Made by a program: the position numbers and the translations under genes. A DNA stretch of 64,000 bases from Marsupella aquatica. Its lineage: Eukaryota > Marchantiophyta. The stretch lies in NCBI GenBank assembly GCA_973895155.1, contig OZ316893.1, forward strand, positions 20,398,001-20,462,000, given 5' to 3'. Below the pieces are notes generated by a model. It was given only the letters and a program-made list of their open reading frames with translations. It was not told the origin of the DNA and made no database searches. Shown here piece by piece: positions 9,913 through 21,281 of this stretch; the stretch's first letter is position 1; each line of letters opens with the position of its first letter.

Positions 9913-10935
9913 AATTAGTTCCTGGACCCCTATCTTTTTTGATTTGATTGAGATAAATGTGTTATATAATGTGTGACACTGAACATAGGGCACTCAGATC
10001 ATTCTCTCTCTCAATTGAATTGCTAGTTTTTTTTTGATTTGGCGTCAAAAACTGAATTGACAATTGCAAAGCTTATACTATTTTTGCTGTGTGAGTAGCC
10101 TGGTACTATTTTTGCTGTGTGAGTAGGCTGGTGATTTGTGGCTGTCCTTCGAATTGTCTCCCGCTCATGCTCGTTGACACTGGTTACGACGTCTGGGAAT
10201 TCTCGTACAACAAATTACAGCATTGGACATCTCACACTTAGCAGGACGGACAAGGTTCAATCTAGCTTCATCCCACATCAAATTTTGTAAGTCTGTATCT
10301 TGTGCCTGTCTACTCTAGAGAGTCGAGCAAAATTTAACTAAGTTTTACCAACTTGTGTGCCTGACTACTCTAGAGAGCTCGTTGCTGAAATTCTTTTGCT
10401 GTAGGATTTTTGGAATTGGAGCTTGGACGAGCTTGCTGCAGACGATTTACCAGCCACGTTGGGGGTTGTGTCGTCCAAGACTACTATGCCCATTCATTAT
10501 GTCGGTTACTCGCAGGTATCGATCCACAATAAATTCCACCCAATCAATTGAGATATAGAAGCAATTATATCAGTCGGTTATTTGGGCAGCAAGATTACTT
10601 GGGCAGCAAGATTTAATAATTACGGAATTCAATCACAATTCACAAAAAAGGGTGGGCAATCTGTTACTCAGGGTAAATAAACGGAGGGTGAGCCTATTGC
10701 TAAAGCACAGGTGGTTACACAAGGTAAATAAAATGGTTATTTTTGATTACTTTTTACGTCATCTTTTACGGCATGGCGTCCTCAGTTTTACCAAAAATTT
10801 GCAGCAAACATGAAAGGTGACGTAATTTCATTGTGGAAACCAATTCGTTCTTGTTTGCAGCGCGCCATGATGATGTGGTGCGCTGTGGAGCCAGGAATTT
10901 TGGAAGGGACCTCTAGTGGGGTCCGTAATTAAAAA
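9913..10935 (+). mobile_element. TIR-like non-autonomous element, copy A (~1.0 kb)
   Basis: Left end AATTAGTTCCTGGACCCCTA and right end AGTGGGGTCCGTAATTA are partial inverted repeats around the core GGACCCC. The last ~285 bp (from about 10,650; TTTTACGGCATGGCGTCC, then GGAAGGGACCTCTAGTGGGG) closely resembles 13,805-14,090 in copy B, and the first ~40 bp resembles the start of copy B. The inside differs between copies. A 31-bp tandem duplication (TACTATTTTTGCTGTGTGAG) lies at 10,077-10,135. I found no transposase and no certain target duplication, so the superfamily is open. Confidence 0.55.
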
Positions 10936-12734
10936 AAATTGCACTTCAATTTACCCAACAATTACAGTTTCTTTATGCCTCTATTCCCATTTCCTTTGGG
11001 TGGCTTTGTTGTTACGTTCCATTCTTCCATTGATAATTTCTAAGAAAGAAATTAGGATTTTGCTTGTATTATAAATTATGTTGCTACACACATGAAACAT
11101 GGTTTAGCTGCATCATAAAACCTCCAATAACTCACCCCACCCAATCCTCTTTTTTTCACACCACAGATTTTGATTCATGCCCCGTTAGATTGATGAAAAC
11201 AAAAAGAACTTTGCCAAAAAAAACAATTTTACCCTATTTCCCTTTCATCTTTGCCCCATCCTTTTTGTCCACCATACTGTAAGTTTTGTTTTTACTAAGA
11301 GTCATTGTGAGCTTTGAAGTGATGATAGAAACCATGCTACTGTATGTAACTATTCATTTTAACATACGTCATTCTCTCCAAGCACATCCTTATTCCCATG
11401 CACATGAATTTTGGTGGGACCCTATCATAGCCTTCATGCACATATTTTGTTGTGTACACATACATTTTGGTGGGGACCTAGAATCATGGTCTAGAAGCCG
11501 ACCCCAACTCTAGGTTCTCTTCCTGCTCTATAAGTAAGATGTGGTGTTGACCCTTTCATCCTCTGCACAATCATAGCAGATTTGCTTGATGGGACCCCAA
11601 AATGAATCTTGGGATGAATATGAACTAAATTGGCCAATTTCCAGGCTAAGTGAGGGCTCTAGAAAGACAATGAGGTTACTTGTCCGTCCATCCATGTACC
11701 GAGAGGAACAAAGGGCGACAGTGACAGGAACATGTGTGCAGGGGAACTGAGGGTGGCGAGAGAAATTGCCAGGTGACCCAAAACAACTAGGTGAAGTGAA
11801 ATGTTCTCTGCAAGACATGACAAGGGAAACAACCAGGTAAGGGCATCTCCAATGGTGTACACTATTTGCTTAGTGTATACATCATACGGCATAAGAGTTC
11901 TCTTTTTCAAGCTTACTGTGTTAAGCAAGGATGATATGTTAAAAAGCAAGCCAATGGTTTTTTAGTACCTCCTGACATAGGCACCGTTTGATGCTAATTA
12001 TTAGATATTGGGGAACCCAGGAATTAATCTTGTTTTCAGTCAATGCGCTATACTGGAACTCATATACAGATCCAGAACCAATAAACCCAGTGAGGTGACA
12101 AGTGAAATTAAGTGAAATTAGAACCTATAATACAAGGTCCCGCCACTAATTAGATAATTAGATTGGTCGTCATTCAAAATATAATCTAACATTTGCAGTG
12201 CCAAAAGTAATAAATGAGAAAGCAACGAACAAAAAGAAGGTTTGTAGAAACGGGAAAATAAAGATAAGGTACAGAAAACAAGGAAGGAATCCAGGAAAAG
12301 GAGTAGAGAGTATCGAGGACAATTTGTCCTCCTATAATATTCAACCCTCCCCAGGATCCACGACAGTGCTTTATGCAAACAATTGCTCAATGTACAAAAC
12401 ATGGTCTACTTGACACTTTTCAATTCCTGACAGAGTTTTATGGGGGTGACATTTTTCAGAGATTACAAGCCAAAATTAAACTCATTTATTAGATTATCAG
12501 GTGAGCCATTCCACCATATTTTTCCTTTTGAAAGCCCAAATAGAATCCCTTATTAGCCTTTGCCCAAGGGAATGTGCTTGCCCTTTGCCCCAAATGCCTG
12601 TCCGATACCACTGCCCATCTTTGGCTCTTTCTTTGGCACACACCTCCTCCCCCCAAAATTGAAATTAACAGACCTTGGCGCGTCTACGCATCTTTTGCTC
12701 GTTCCTTGGGCACACACGTCGTGCCTTGAAAACA
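10936..12734. other. No gene seen; MITE-like end near 11,840
   Basis: No ORF with recognisable protein similarity. The sequence GGGCATCTCCAATGGTGTAC near 11,841 resembles the ends of many plant MITEs, but I did not find the matching inverted end, so no element is called. Confidence 0.4.
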
Positions 12735-13600
12735 GGCTTGAAAACTTGAAAACAATATCTTTTTCACCACTATATCTTTTACACAACAACAAGTTTTCAC
12801 AATGCCAACAACAATAGATTTTTTGCAATGACATTTTCTGTAACAACATCAACAATATCTTTCTAATATCTTTCTTGTAATGACATCTTTTACACAACCA
12901 CATATTTTAATTATGCATCTACATATTTCACGCAACAACATAATTTTATGTAACATATTTTTTGCAAATAATATCTTTTACACAATAACATTTTTCATGC
13001 AGAACAAAATCTTTTAATTGCACAACAACATCTATCAACAGACCTTATCTAACATCTTTTTGCAAATGACATCTTTTAAACAATTCAATGACATTTTTCA
13101 TGCAAACAAATCTTTTGCACAACGCTGGGTATTGAGCTATTGCAAATGATAAGTTTCCACACATCATCATTTCCACAATGACATCTTTCCTACAACCCAA
13201 CATCTTTTACAAAACATCTTTTCCGCAATGACATTTTCTACACAGCGCTGTATTTTGCACAATGTCATCTTTTTGGCAAACAAAATCACTTTTGCATCAA
13301 TTTCATTTTTGCAATGATATATTTCTACAATTAAATGATTTACACAAGAATGTCTTTCCGCAAACAACATTGTTTTTTAACGTATCGGCATCTTTTGCAC
13401 AATGATATCATTATTGCAAACAACATCTTTTGCCGAACATCTTATTTTCCACAAATGACATATTTTCCGCAAACAACATCTTTTACACAACATCTTTTTG
13501 GCAAATGACACATTTTGTGTAATGTCGACATCCTTTCTGCAGATGACATCTTTTCTACATTCAACAATATGTTCTACACAATGACATAGTTTCCACATAC
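12735..13600 (+). repeat. Degenerate ACATCTTTT(G/A)CACAACA repeat array
   Basis: About 870 bp made largely of variants of ACATCTTTTNCACAAC and GCAAATGACATCTTTT, spaced roughly 15-25 bases. The units are too diverged to give one period. Minus-strand ORFs here are cysteine/lysine-rich repeats produced by the array (KDVICRKDV-like words), not genes. Confidence 0.75.
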
Positions 13601-13641
13601 ATATGAAAAAATAAAAAATAATAGTAAATAATAGTAAAATA

Positions 13642-14090
13642 AATTAGTTCGTGGACCCCCATCTGTTTTGAATTGAATGGCTGCTGTGGCCATTGACTCG
13701 AGTGCTTTCTCACCTAGGGCTCAACAAAGCATAAAGCAGTTTGAAGAGAAGTTGCTAGGATACCCTATGTGTGATCCGGATGACAAGCGAGTGCAGGATA
13801 ATTTACTTAATTGAACCAGAGGGTGGGCAGTCAGTTATTCGGGGTTAAAAAATGGTTACGAGTCTATGATTACTTCAACATTTGGTTACCTAGAGTAAAT
13901 AAAACGGTTACTTTTAAAACAATTTTACATCAAGTTTTACGGCATGGCGTCCTTCATTTTACCAAAATTATGCCACAAACACGAATGTTGAAGCAAATTT
14001 TGTTTTGTAAACCAATATGTACCTGTTTGCGGCGCGCTGAGGTGCCAGGAAGTTTGGAAGGGACCTCTAGTGGGGTCCGTAAATAAAATT
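13642..14090 (+). mobile_element. TIR-like non-autonomous element, copy B (~450 bp)
   Basis: Starts AAATTAGTTCGTGGACCCCC and ends AGTGGGGTCCGTAAATAAAA, sharing both ends with copy A at 9913-10,935. It interrupts the ACATCTTTT array, which resumes directly afterwards, so it inserted after the array formed. No coding capacity. Confidence 0.55.
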
Positions 14091-14094
14091 TAGT

Positions 14095-14370
14095 TTCCAC
14101 ATACAACATCTTTAATGCATATGACATCTTTTACACATTGACATTTCTGCGCAACAACATCTTTTGTGCAACGCACAAATATTGAGCTTTCTTTCACATA
14201 ACAATATAGTTTTTGTTAACGACATCTTGGATGACATAATATATTTTTGTGCTAACAACATCTTGGGCAACATGGCATCTCTTTTCTTAACAAGATCTAA
14301 CTTGGGCCACACTCAATCTCATTTTTCGTGACATTTTTTGTCTTGATGATATCTTTTGTGCAACACATTG
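14095..14370 (+). repeat. Continuation of the ACATCTTTT array
   Basis: Units such as ACAACATCTTTAATGC, GACATCTTTTACACA and CAACATCTTTTGTGCAACGC continue the array seen before copy B. Confidence 0.65.
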
Positions 14371-14595
14371 AGCTAGTAGGGTTATAATAACCCATTTGGG
14401 ACCTTACCTTTTTTGTTTAACCTTGCTGGTTTGGTCAACATAATGTTACAGACTTAGACCAACCCGGTAACCAAGCCCAGGAAGGTCACAAGTGAATAGG
14501 CTTATAATTATAACCCTTTGGGGTTGCCTTTTTAGTTCAACCTTACTAACTGGCCTGGGTTTGGTCAATAGAACTGGGAACAGAACGTTACAAAC

Positions 14596-14793
14596 CTTGG
14601 GCCCTCACTCCGAGTAAAAGAAGTGAACCCCCCTGTGATCTGGAATTCCCTCTTACCCCTTGTTATTTTCATTTTTCTATAAAAAGTCCCCTTGTTACCA
14701 GTAATAATTATAATTATTAGTTTCAAATGAATAAAATCCACCCTTTGAGCGATCACACGTCCTCCCATATTAGTTAACACTGAGGGCTCAAGG
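14596..14793 (+). mobile_element. MULE-type MITE, copy 2 (198 bp)
   Basis: Second copy of the element at 7476-7675. It is flanked by GTTACAAAC (14,587-14,595) and GTTACAGAC (14,794-14,802), a 9-bp target duplication with one mismatch. Ends are CTTGGGCCCTCACT and the reverse complement of ACTGAGGGCTCAAGG. The interior matches copy 1 along its length by eye. Confidence 0.82.
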
Positions 14794-14826
14794 GTTACAG
14801 ACTTAGAAAGTCAACCCATAACCATT

Positions 14827-15270
14827 GGACATGCTCTAAGGGGCACTTACAAGATGGGCGCAACACTTTATTTCTATTTTGAACTTGATAAAGTGTATCT
14901 CAACCGTTCATTCAACCTGCCCGGGCTTCATTTGCTTTAGAAACTTATTGAGGCATGTTCCATGTTGGGCAAGCTCGAACCTGCATGGCCCCATGGTTAG
15001 GGTACTCCAAACAGGCCTGGCGCTCTCAACCGGGCGGAAGCTACTATCGCACCAAAGGAGGTGCGATAATGTTGTGGCTGTCTTGCCCTTGCATTCAAAC
15101 TGCCTGGTCTGTCTTCTTTTTACACAAGTCTGCAGGACTATACCCATTTTTCTGCCTTGTCCAGGTCTGGAGCAGCAGTCGTCATAAAAACCTGGGCTCT
15201 GTTGCAGCCCTGGTAAAAACCTCTCAACCTGCTGTGCCCGTTTTGTAAAGTGCTCCTAAGAGCAGTTACC
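14827..15270. mobile_element. TIR element (~440 bp) with internal hairpin
   Basis: The left end (GGACATGCTCTAAGGGGCAC) and the reverse complement of the right end (GGTAACTGCTCTTAGGAGCA) can be aligned for about 35 bases, continuing to GGGCGCAACA versus GGGCACAGCA. A perfect 9-bp hairpin lies inside: TATCGCACC (15,045-15,053), loop AAAGGA, GGTGCGATA (15,060-15,068). I could not fix a target duplication. Overlapping ORFs on both strands here are unlikely to be genes. Confidence 0.5.
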
Positions 15271-18200
15271 TGGGCAAAGCAGAATGTCCAAAGAAATAAC
15301 AAAGGGGGAACACTTTCCAGCTGGCCTAGCTTGCCAGAACTACACTTCGACATATATGGCACTGTAAGTATACTTTTGTGAGGAATTCAGACTCAGAAAA
15401 TTTAGAGACTCTGAAGGTTACTTAGCAATGCCCTGCCAAAGGGATTATGGTCATGATTATGCTCAGAATTTCTTATACTTTAATTTGTTTGATGTAACTA
15501 TATTGAATGTGAGGTTTACTGTAATAGCTACACATTCAAATCGAAAAGAATTGCCTTTCGGATTGAGGTAAAATCTATCGCTCCCATACAATTTGAAGTT
15601 ACCAAGAACAACTTGGAGAACATCATTCATTTGATAGATTTTGCGGTTGGGGTAGCAGGTCACATATATGAAGTTGGGATGGATTGACACCTTGTATGTT
15701 AAGCCTGTATGGGCTAACGAACTAAGCCAGAATGGAGTTTCTCAGAACATCAAATTGACTAGGATAGTACCTTTCACACTTTTTGAGTCAGACACAAGCA
15801 ACAGCTTACAGTTTTTCAGTTCGTTTTACCAGGTGTTCTGCAACATCAGCCTTTGGTAGTTGAACTGTTGTCCTTGGTGACTTGACCACATGACAGCCTT
15901 GAACTAGATTGACGCCAAGATGTCATGTCATTACATGGTTTAGTTGATCGATGCTTGTGACGTGGAATTCAAAGTGCTAAGTGAAGTTTTGATTTACAAA
16001 TTTTATGATCTTTGTGTTCATTGCAACATAGTGATGTCAGAACAGTCTCAAACTTTGTCAAGTAACTGATGGAATTCAGAGCGAGCATGCTAGAAACAGT
16101 TAACAAATCTTAAAGTTAACGATATCCAAAATTGCTCCAAAGAAATGGACAAGTATTGTGCCAAGTTGAAAGACTTCCATCAAGACTTCAAAGTCAGGTT
16201 TTCAAAATGCCCTAAGCACACACAAGTCGGTGGTGGCTTGGCAATTATTTTCTTAAGCCGCTGGCTCAAATCTGCAATATGGGAGCCATGGATTTTGATC
16301 ATCCCTTCTACTGTAGCTCCCATAATTATGCCTTGCCTTCAATTGGGTGTAGATTGTAGCTCAATTTCTATTCAAGGGATATGGTTAAGAAAATGTTACA
16401 CTGACTAAGGGTCAATTTCATGGGGACCTGTTTCTGGCATTTGAGATCAATGAACACAGGAAACAGTTGAGCTTGAAATACATAGCTGGTTAAGGCATAA
16501 AAATGACATTCCAGAGCATCTGAAGCCTGCAGAGACCCCAATTTTAGTCCATACTAGTTGCCATGACCACAATGCCGGCTCATATGGGCTTGATTTCCTA
16601 TATACCTAGAAGGAAACTAATTTAGGAAAGTAACGGCCACACTTGTGACTACTAAATTACGTACGAGCTAAGCTTTAGATTCTATCTCAAATAAATAATA
16701 AAGAAATAAATGCATCCTGAAGCACATTTAGACTCGTTCTCGTTACAAAAGTCTACAACGTGATTCTTGGGGTTACAAAAGTCAAAACTTTTGAGTTTTG
16801 TTTGTGTCCTCTCTTGACCTCTAGCTTTTGCATTTATTCAGTTGTACGTTTGGCTCTAGCTATTGATAAATCGGTCCCATTTTGGAACATTTTTTCATAT
16901 GAGCTAAGCTCAGTCGCGCGAAAAGGAAAGTTTTAAAAAGTGAACTGAAAAGGAAAAGGTTCTAGAGAAGCTTCTCCCCATTGATTCAGTCTACATTCTT
17001 GTTGAGACTGCCGTTAGCTAATTGTGCATATCGAGTATACTGTGGACGATGAGAATTAACCAGCCCATTAGAACCAGTCCTGAAACTGTCGACAATTTAC
17101 GACAATTTACGACCGGGCTATCATTGTGTTTGTGCGAATTACGCAAGAGCTGATGCTGAAAGTCTTCAGAGTCGTGCGAGGTGGCAGTGTCCTTGCACCT
17201 CTCTCCACAGAAGCACATTCTACAGTTTATAGTTTGATACCTTTTCAGTAGCTATTCCCTGATTGTGATCTTGGGATCAATCAAGGCAAGATCCACGGTG
17301 GTGGCGGTGTTTTCGATAACCGTGGGGGCGAACTGTGAAACATGGAGGTGTCCTGAGCACCAGCCGCAACTGTTTGCAAAGACTCGGTCGACCCAGTCCC
17401 AGGACAAATGTATTTTGGGGCAGCGTCGATTTGGAGGTCACTAAGAGAATTGCGTGGAAATTTTGCCCCTGCCGTCTTTTCGTCCGCTTTTCCTCATCAA
17501 GCAAGAAGCGCAGTTGCACCTCATGCAGTCATTGGTTAGAACTCCTACGTGCCCTGTGCTGAATGGGCCTAGAGAGCCTATACGAAGACCTAGTCCAGAC
17601 CAATCCGTCCTTCCTAGTTTACGCTCGTGTTTAGACGAAAATGAGGCCCGGTCAGGCGGTCAGGGTCTTGCAGGATGAAGAATGTCCTGTGCAACGTGTG
17701 TGATCTATTAATTAATAAAATATCCAGTTTCATTTTGCGGACGTAGGCCCTACCCTACAGTCTCAGTAGGGGGACTGCTGGAAGCTGCTGCTTGTCAGGT
17801 CGTCCTACAATTTCACCGGTCATCTATTTAACATCATTATGTCCTGGTCCCATGCCAAAACCAAATGCAATTGCTATATTTGCTTTGCTTCAAGTCGGCT
17901 ATTCAAATCTCTAAAAGCCAAGCGAAGAGACCGATATCACGAGCTTCTTCGAAAGGCTCTTGAGGCTGCATCTCAGTCAGTCCAGACTAACCTCTGGACC
18001 CTAGAGCGTCCCGGACGGGAGAGTCTAAAGTCCAGAGTCTGTGGATTGAGTGCGAAGACTTCTGATCATCTGTGGTCAATTGTTTGAAGCCAATCGACTC
18101 TAAGTCCACCACTTCATTCATTAACACGCAGAGTGCGGATCGAGCACAAAATTGCGCTGTCTGGCAACTCGTCACTGAGTCTTCCAGGGCTCTTTGGGAT

Positions 18201-18381
18201 CCCGGATTAGGTGTCTCAGTCCTGAAACTGTCTCTCAGTTGGCTCAATCAATTTGAACGGTCAATCAGGTGCGAGTGATAGATCGTAACTGAATAAGCTG
18301 GAATGTCGGATTTGCCCTCTACTAATTTGAAGAGAATTTTGAGTGAGCTTCTGCGACATTGCGTCACTTGGAACACCCGCA
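15271..18381. other. Upstream region of the MYB gene; no other gene supported
   Basis: Several ORFs of 60-90 codons occur in many frames with no recognised domain. An AT-rich block TTAATTAATAAAATATCC at about 17,708 could act as a TATA region, ~680 bp before the MYB ATG, but this is weak. Promoter elements of the MYB gene are presumably here. Confidence 0.35.
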
Positions 18382-21281
18382 ATGATGCTGCCTGTACAAA
18401 CACCTTGCTGCGAAAGTAGGGGGCTTCGGAAAGGACCGTGGACACGAGAAGAAGATTTGAGGTTGAAGGTGTACATTACAAAGCACGGTCATAGTTGCTG
18501 GCGAACTCTCCCAAAAGCTGCAGGTCAGTTGTTGCTACTGGTCTAGTTTACAAGTACTCATTTCACTGAGTATGTGCGAAATGTGAATTTAACACTGTCA
18601 CCATTTATGGGAGCTTCGAATGTTTTCAGATTTTGAACAGTTCTTGAAGTTATCAAAGTTTTGAATACATCTAGCAGTGCTCTGTCGCCATCTTTGTCAC
18701 AGACCCACGACCATTTCAGCTGATAAATACCCATAATGGAAGTGCAATTAAAATCGAGTTCTCTGAGGCTTGGTTTGACAAGACATTCGAAGTGCATTCG
18801 ACAGTGTCCTCCATGTGATACATTAGAATGCCTTACATACATACTCAGATACCTTTGGTTCAGCGTGCCAGGAATTGAACCGTGTCGTTCCTGAATCAGC
18901 CTTTAAACTTTTCCATACTCTGCTTTCACTAATTGCTTCAATTTGCTCCTTGATATGCAGGGTTACAGCGCTGTGGAAAGAGCTGTCGGTTACGATGGAT
19001 CAATTACTTGAGGCCTGATCTCAAACGAGGAAACTTTCTGGATGCGGAAGAACAACTCATCATAACTCTACAGTCCCTCCTTGGCAACAGGTCAGTTGCA
19101 TGTACAATCAGAACTGCGAATTTTGGAACTATTTCAATAGTCATCGTACAGTAGAACAGCTATTACTAGCTTGTGGTGGCTGAATGAAGTCATTTGAGTC
19201 CCTAGTATATCAAGGATCATGATACGCTCTTAGAGATTGGCTTCATTTTAGCTGAAACCTTCCTTATTCTAGAAATGATAGTCGACAGAGGTTTCATACT
19301 TTATGGCAGCCACAATATTCCAGATTCAAGTTGAGTTAGTTCTTGAGGTTTAAGGGAAATGAAATCTGCACGAATATACCTAGCAACTCTGACGAAAGGT
19401 CCGAAAACCATCGCGGGCTCAATACTTAGTTCAAATATGGAATCAGTCGTGATCATCCGTTCGGACTATTCCCTCGACGACGTTTCGTTGAGTGAAGTGG
19501 TCAAGGCTGGCTTATTCAATCTGTGAATCATGCATAGCGAATGTAGCCAATGCTAAAACGTTCAGCTCAGTCGCTAGCCCATGATCCAACTTAGATGATG
19601 TAGAAACCTACTCTGTCTGCATGCCATTGCAGGGTGCTGTCTGTCCGTCAGGCCATAGGCAGAGGCAATACCTTCTGTCAAAGCTGTCCTCTGCTCAATG
19701 TTGGAAACGCTCGATGTGAAACCGTTCACTTTGTAAAGCGCCAGAGGGCAGAGGAGCATCGGCTAAGCTAGACTTTGAAGGCAGTGCGCTCATCCTAGGT
19801 TAGACTATGTCAAACTTAATTACGAGTAACTACAAAACAAGCTCCAAAATCTTTGGAAATCGTGTCACTTTTTGAGCTAGCTCTAGCTCAAGGCCAGTTT
19901 TCTATTCTGTAAGAGATGCGTGCATACCTGTCGTCACTTCTCAAGAATATCGTGTGGTGCACGATGGCTGCTTGACAAAAGCATTCTGACATGCTATCTT
20001 GCTCAATGCATGTGTAACACGAGTCCTCGGTTGAAATGAAGCTGATACTTGTGTTCTTGCAGATGGTCGTTGATTGCAGGGCGTCTTCCCGGACGCACGG
20101 ACAATGAAATAAAGAATCATTGGAATACGCACTTGAAGAAGAAGCTGAAGGATATGGGCATCGATCCATCCAAGCGCCGGTCCGTGATACCATTGCATTC
20201 AGCCGGTCGGAAGAAGCTAGCAAATTCCACAGCAACGTCAACGGCAATCACGACACCGGGATTGAACAAGACCGTGCACAAACTCAAAGCGCAGAGGCCC
20301 CAACTGTCCCATCTAGTAGATGAGACCATTCGAGCGGTCGGACTGGATTCTGATCGCCAAAGCCAGAGAAATTCCGAGGTCCAGGAAAGTGCACGGGGCA
20401 ATTTCGTCAAGGCTGATGGTGAGAAGATTGTTCCTTTTGTTAGTAAAGAAGAACGTGCAGAACATGTCTCCCTTGCCGTAAAGGTGATGGCTGAAAGGTC
20501 ATGGAACCTCCCTGTTCAATCAATTGCGAACGATATCAGAGCTCAGGTAATTGACTATGGTCAAGATGAAGCCAATTTGGAGCCGCAATGGCTCTGCTCA
20601 TCACCTAGCTATACAGAGCCATTAGATCTAGATGCTGCAAATGCGATGGAAACCCAGTGTACTGACGATGAGGAGAGCCATGAAAAGTTCTTAGCATCAG
20701 TACGAAATGCAAGGATGGATGAATCCTTTGATTTGTTTGAGGAAACTCGGCAATCAGAGTACTCTCCGACGTCGACCTTGACTCACATTTCTGAGAATAA
20801 TTGGAACTCATCTGAGTACTCTCCAACTTCCACAGTAATGTTGCCCTCAACTACTAGTGTTGCCTCTGATAAAGTGGCTCCATGCGGGGCGACATATCCT
20901 TACGAGCTGTCAGTGTATGACAGCACTCGAGAACAGGACCACGTGGTCGATCAGGAATTCTACTCTTTTGTAAATTTTGTGCAAAAACCTCCCTCACGCC
21001 TTGCGGGTGCACCATATGATGGAAGTGACGACTCGTCAGCAGGCCGGTCACCGAGTTCATCAGAGGAGGATGAGCAAGCAATCCATTCAGGTTCTGGTTT
21101 ACAATGGATGATGGCTGCGCCGTGCAGCTTTGACACTGACTCAGGTGCCGATGTCCCTAGTGGAAGCAAGTGGAGTGCAACCATGGATGTCGTTAATTGT
21201 CCAGATACTCCGACCGCCATAAATGATGACGTTGTTTCAGCCTACCAAGAGGCTCTATGGAGTCTTTTGGAGAGTTCTTGA
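18382..21281 (+). CDS. R2R3-MYB transcription factor, three exons
   Basis: Join 18,382-18,523, 18,961-19,090 and 20,063-21,281; 1,491 bases, 496 residues. Introns are 437 and 972 bp with GT...AG ends, in the phases usual for plant R2R3-MYB genes; exon 2 is the typical 130 bp. R2 spans residues ~16-66 with tryptophans W20, W40 and W60; R3 spans ~69-117 with F73, W92 and W111, the first tryptophan replaced by phenylalanine as is normal in plant R3. [21 protein letters not shown] is present, then [10 protein letters not shown]. The protein binds DNA and should act in the nucleus. The long C-terminus is acidic and serine-rich, with SEYSPTST twice (from residues 322 and 341), a [16 protein letters not shown] patch and the end [10 protein letters not shown]. 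The family usually starts MGRxPCC; here the likely start is [12 protein letters not shown], and ATG 18,385 or 18,343 are alternatives. Target genes cannot be read from the sequence. Confidence 0.92.

Noticed and set aside
11841-11960. A MITE starting GGGCATCTCCAATGG
   Set aside because: The left end is suggestive, but no matching inverted right end or target duplication was found.
13167-13598. Cysteine/lysine-rich minus-strand ORFs as a secreted peptide family
   Set aside because: The residues come directly from the ACATCTTTT repeat array, and the frame changes from unit to unit.
14879-15362. Overlapping ORFs of 74-102 codons on both strands as a gene
   Set aside because: They lie in a small TIR element, no frame has domain similarity, and both strands are equally open.
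18343-18381. ATG at 18,343 as the MYB start
   Set aside because: It adds 13 residues with no MYB similarity; the ATG at 18,382 is closer to the usual position before PCC. Not excluded outright.
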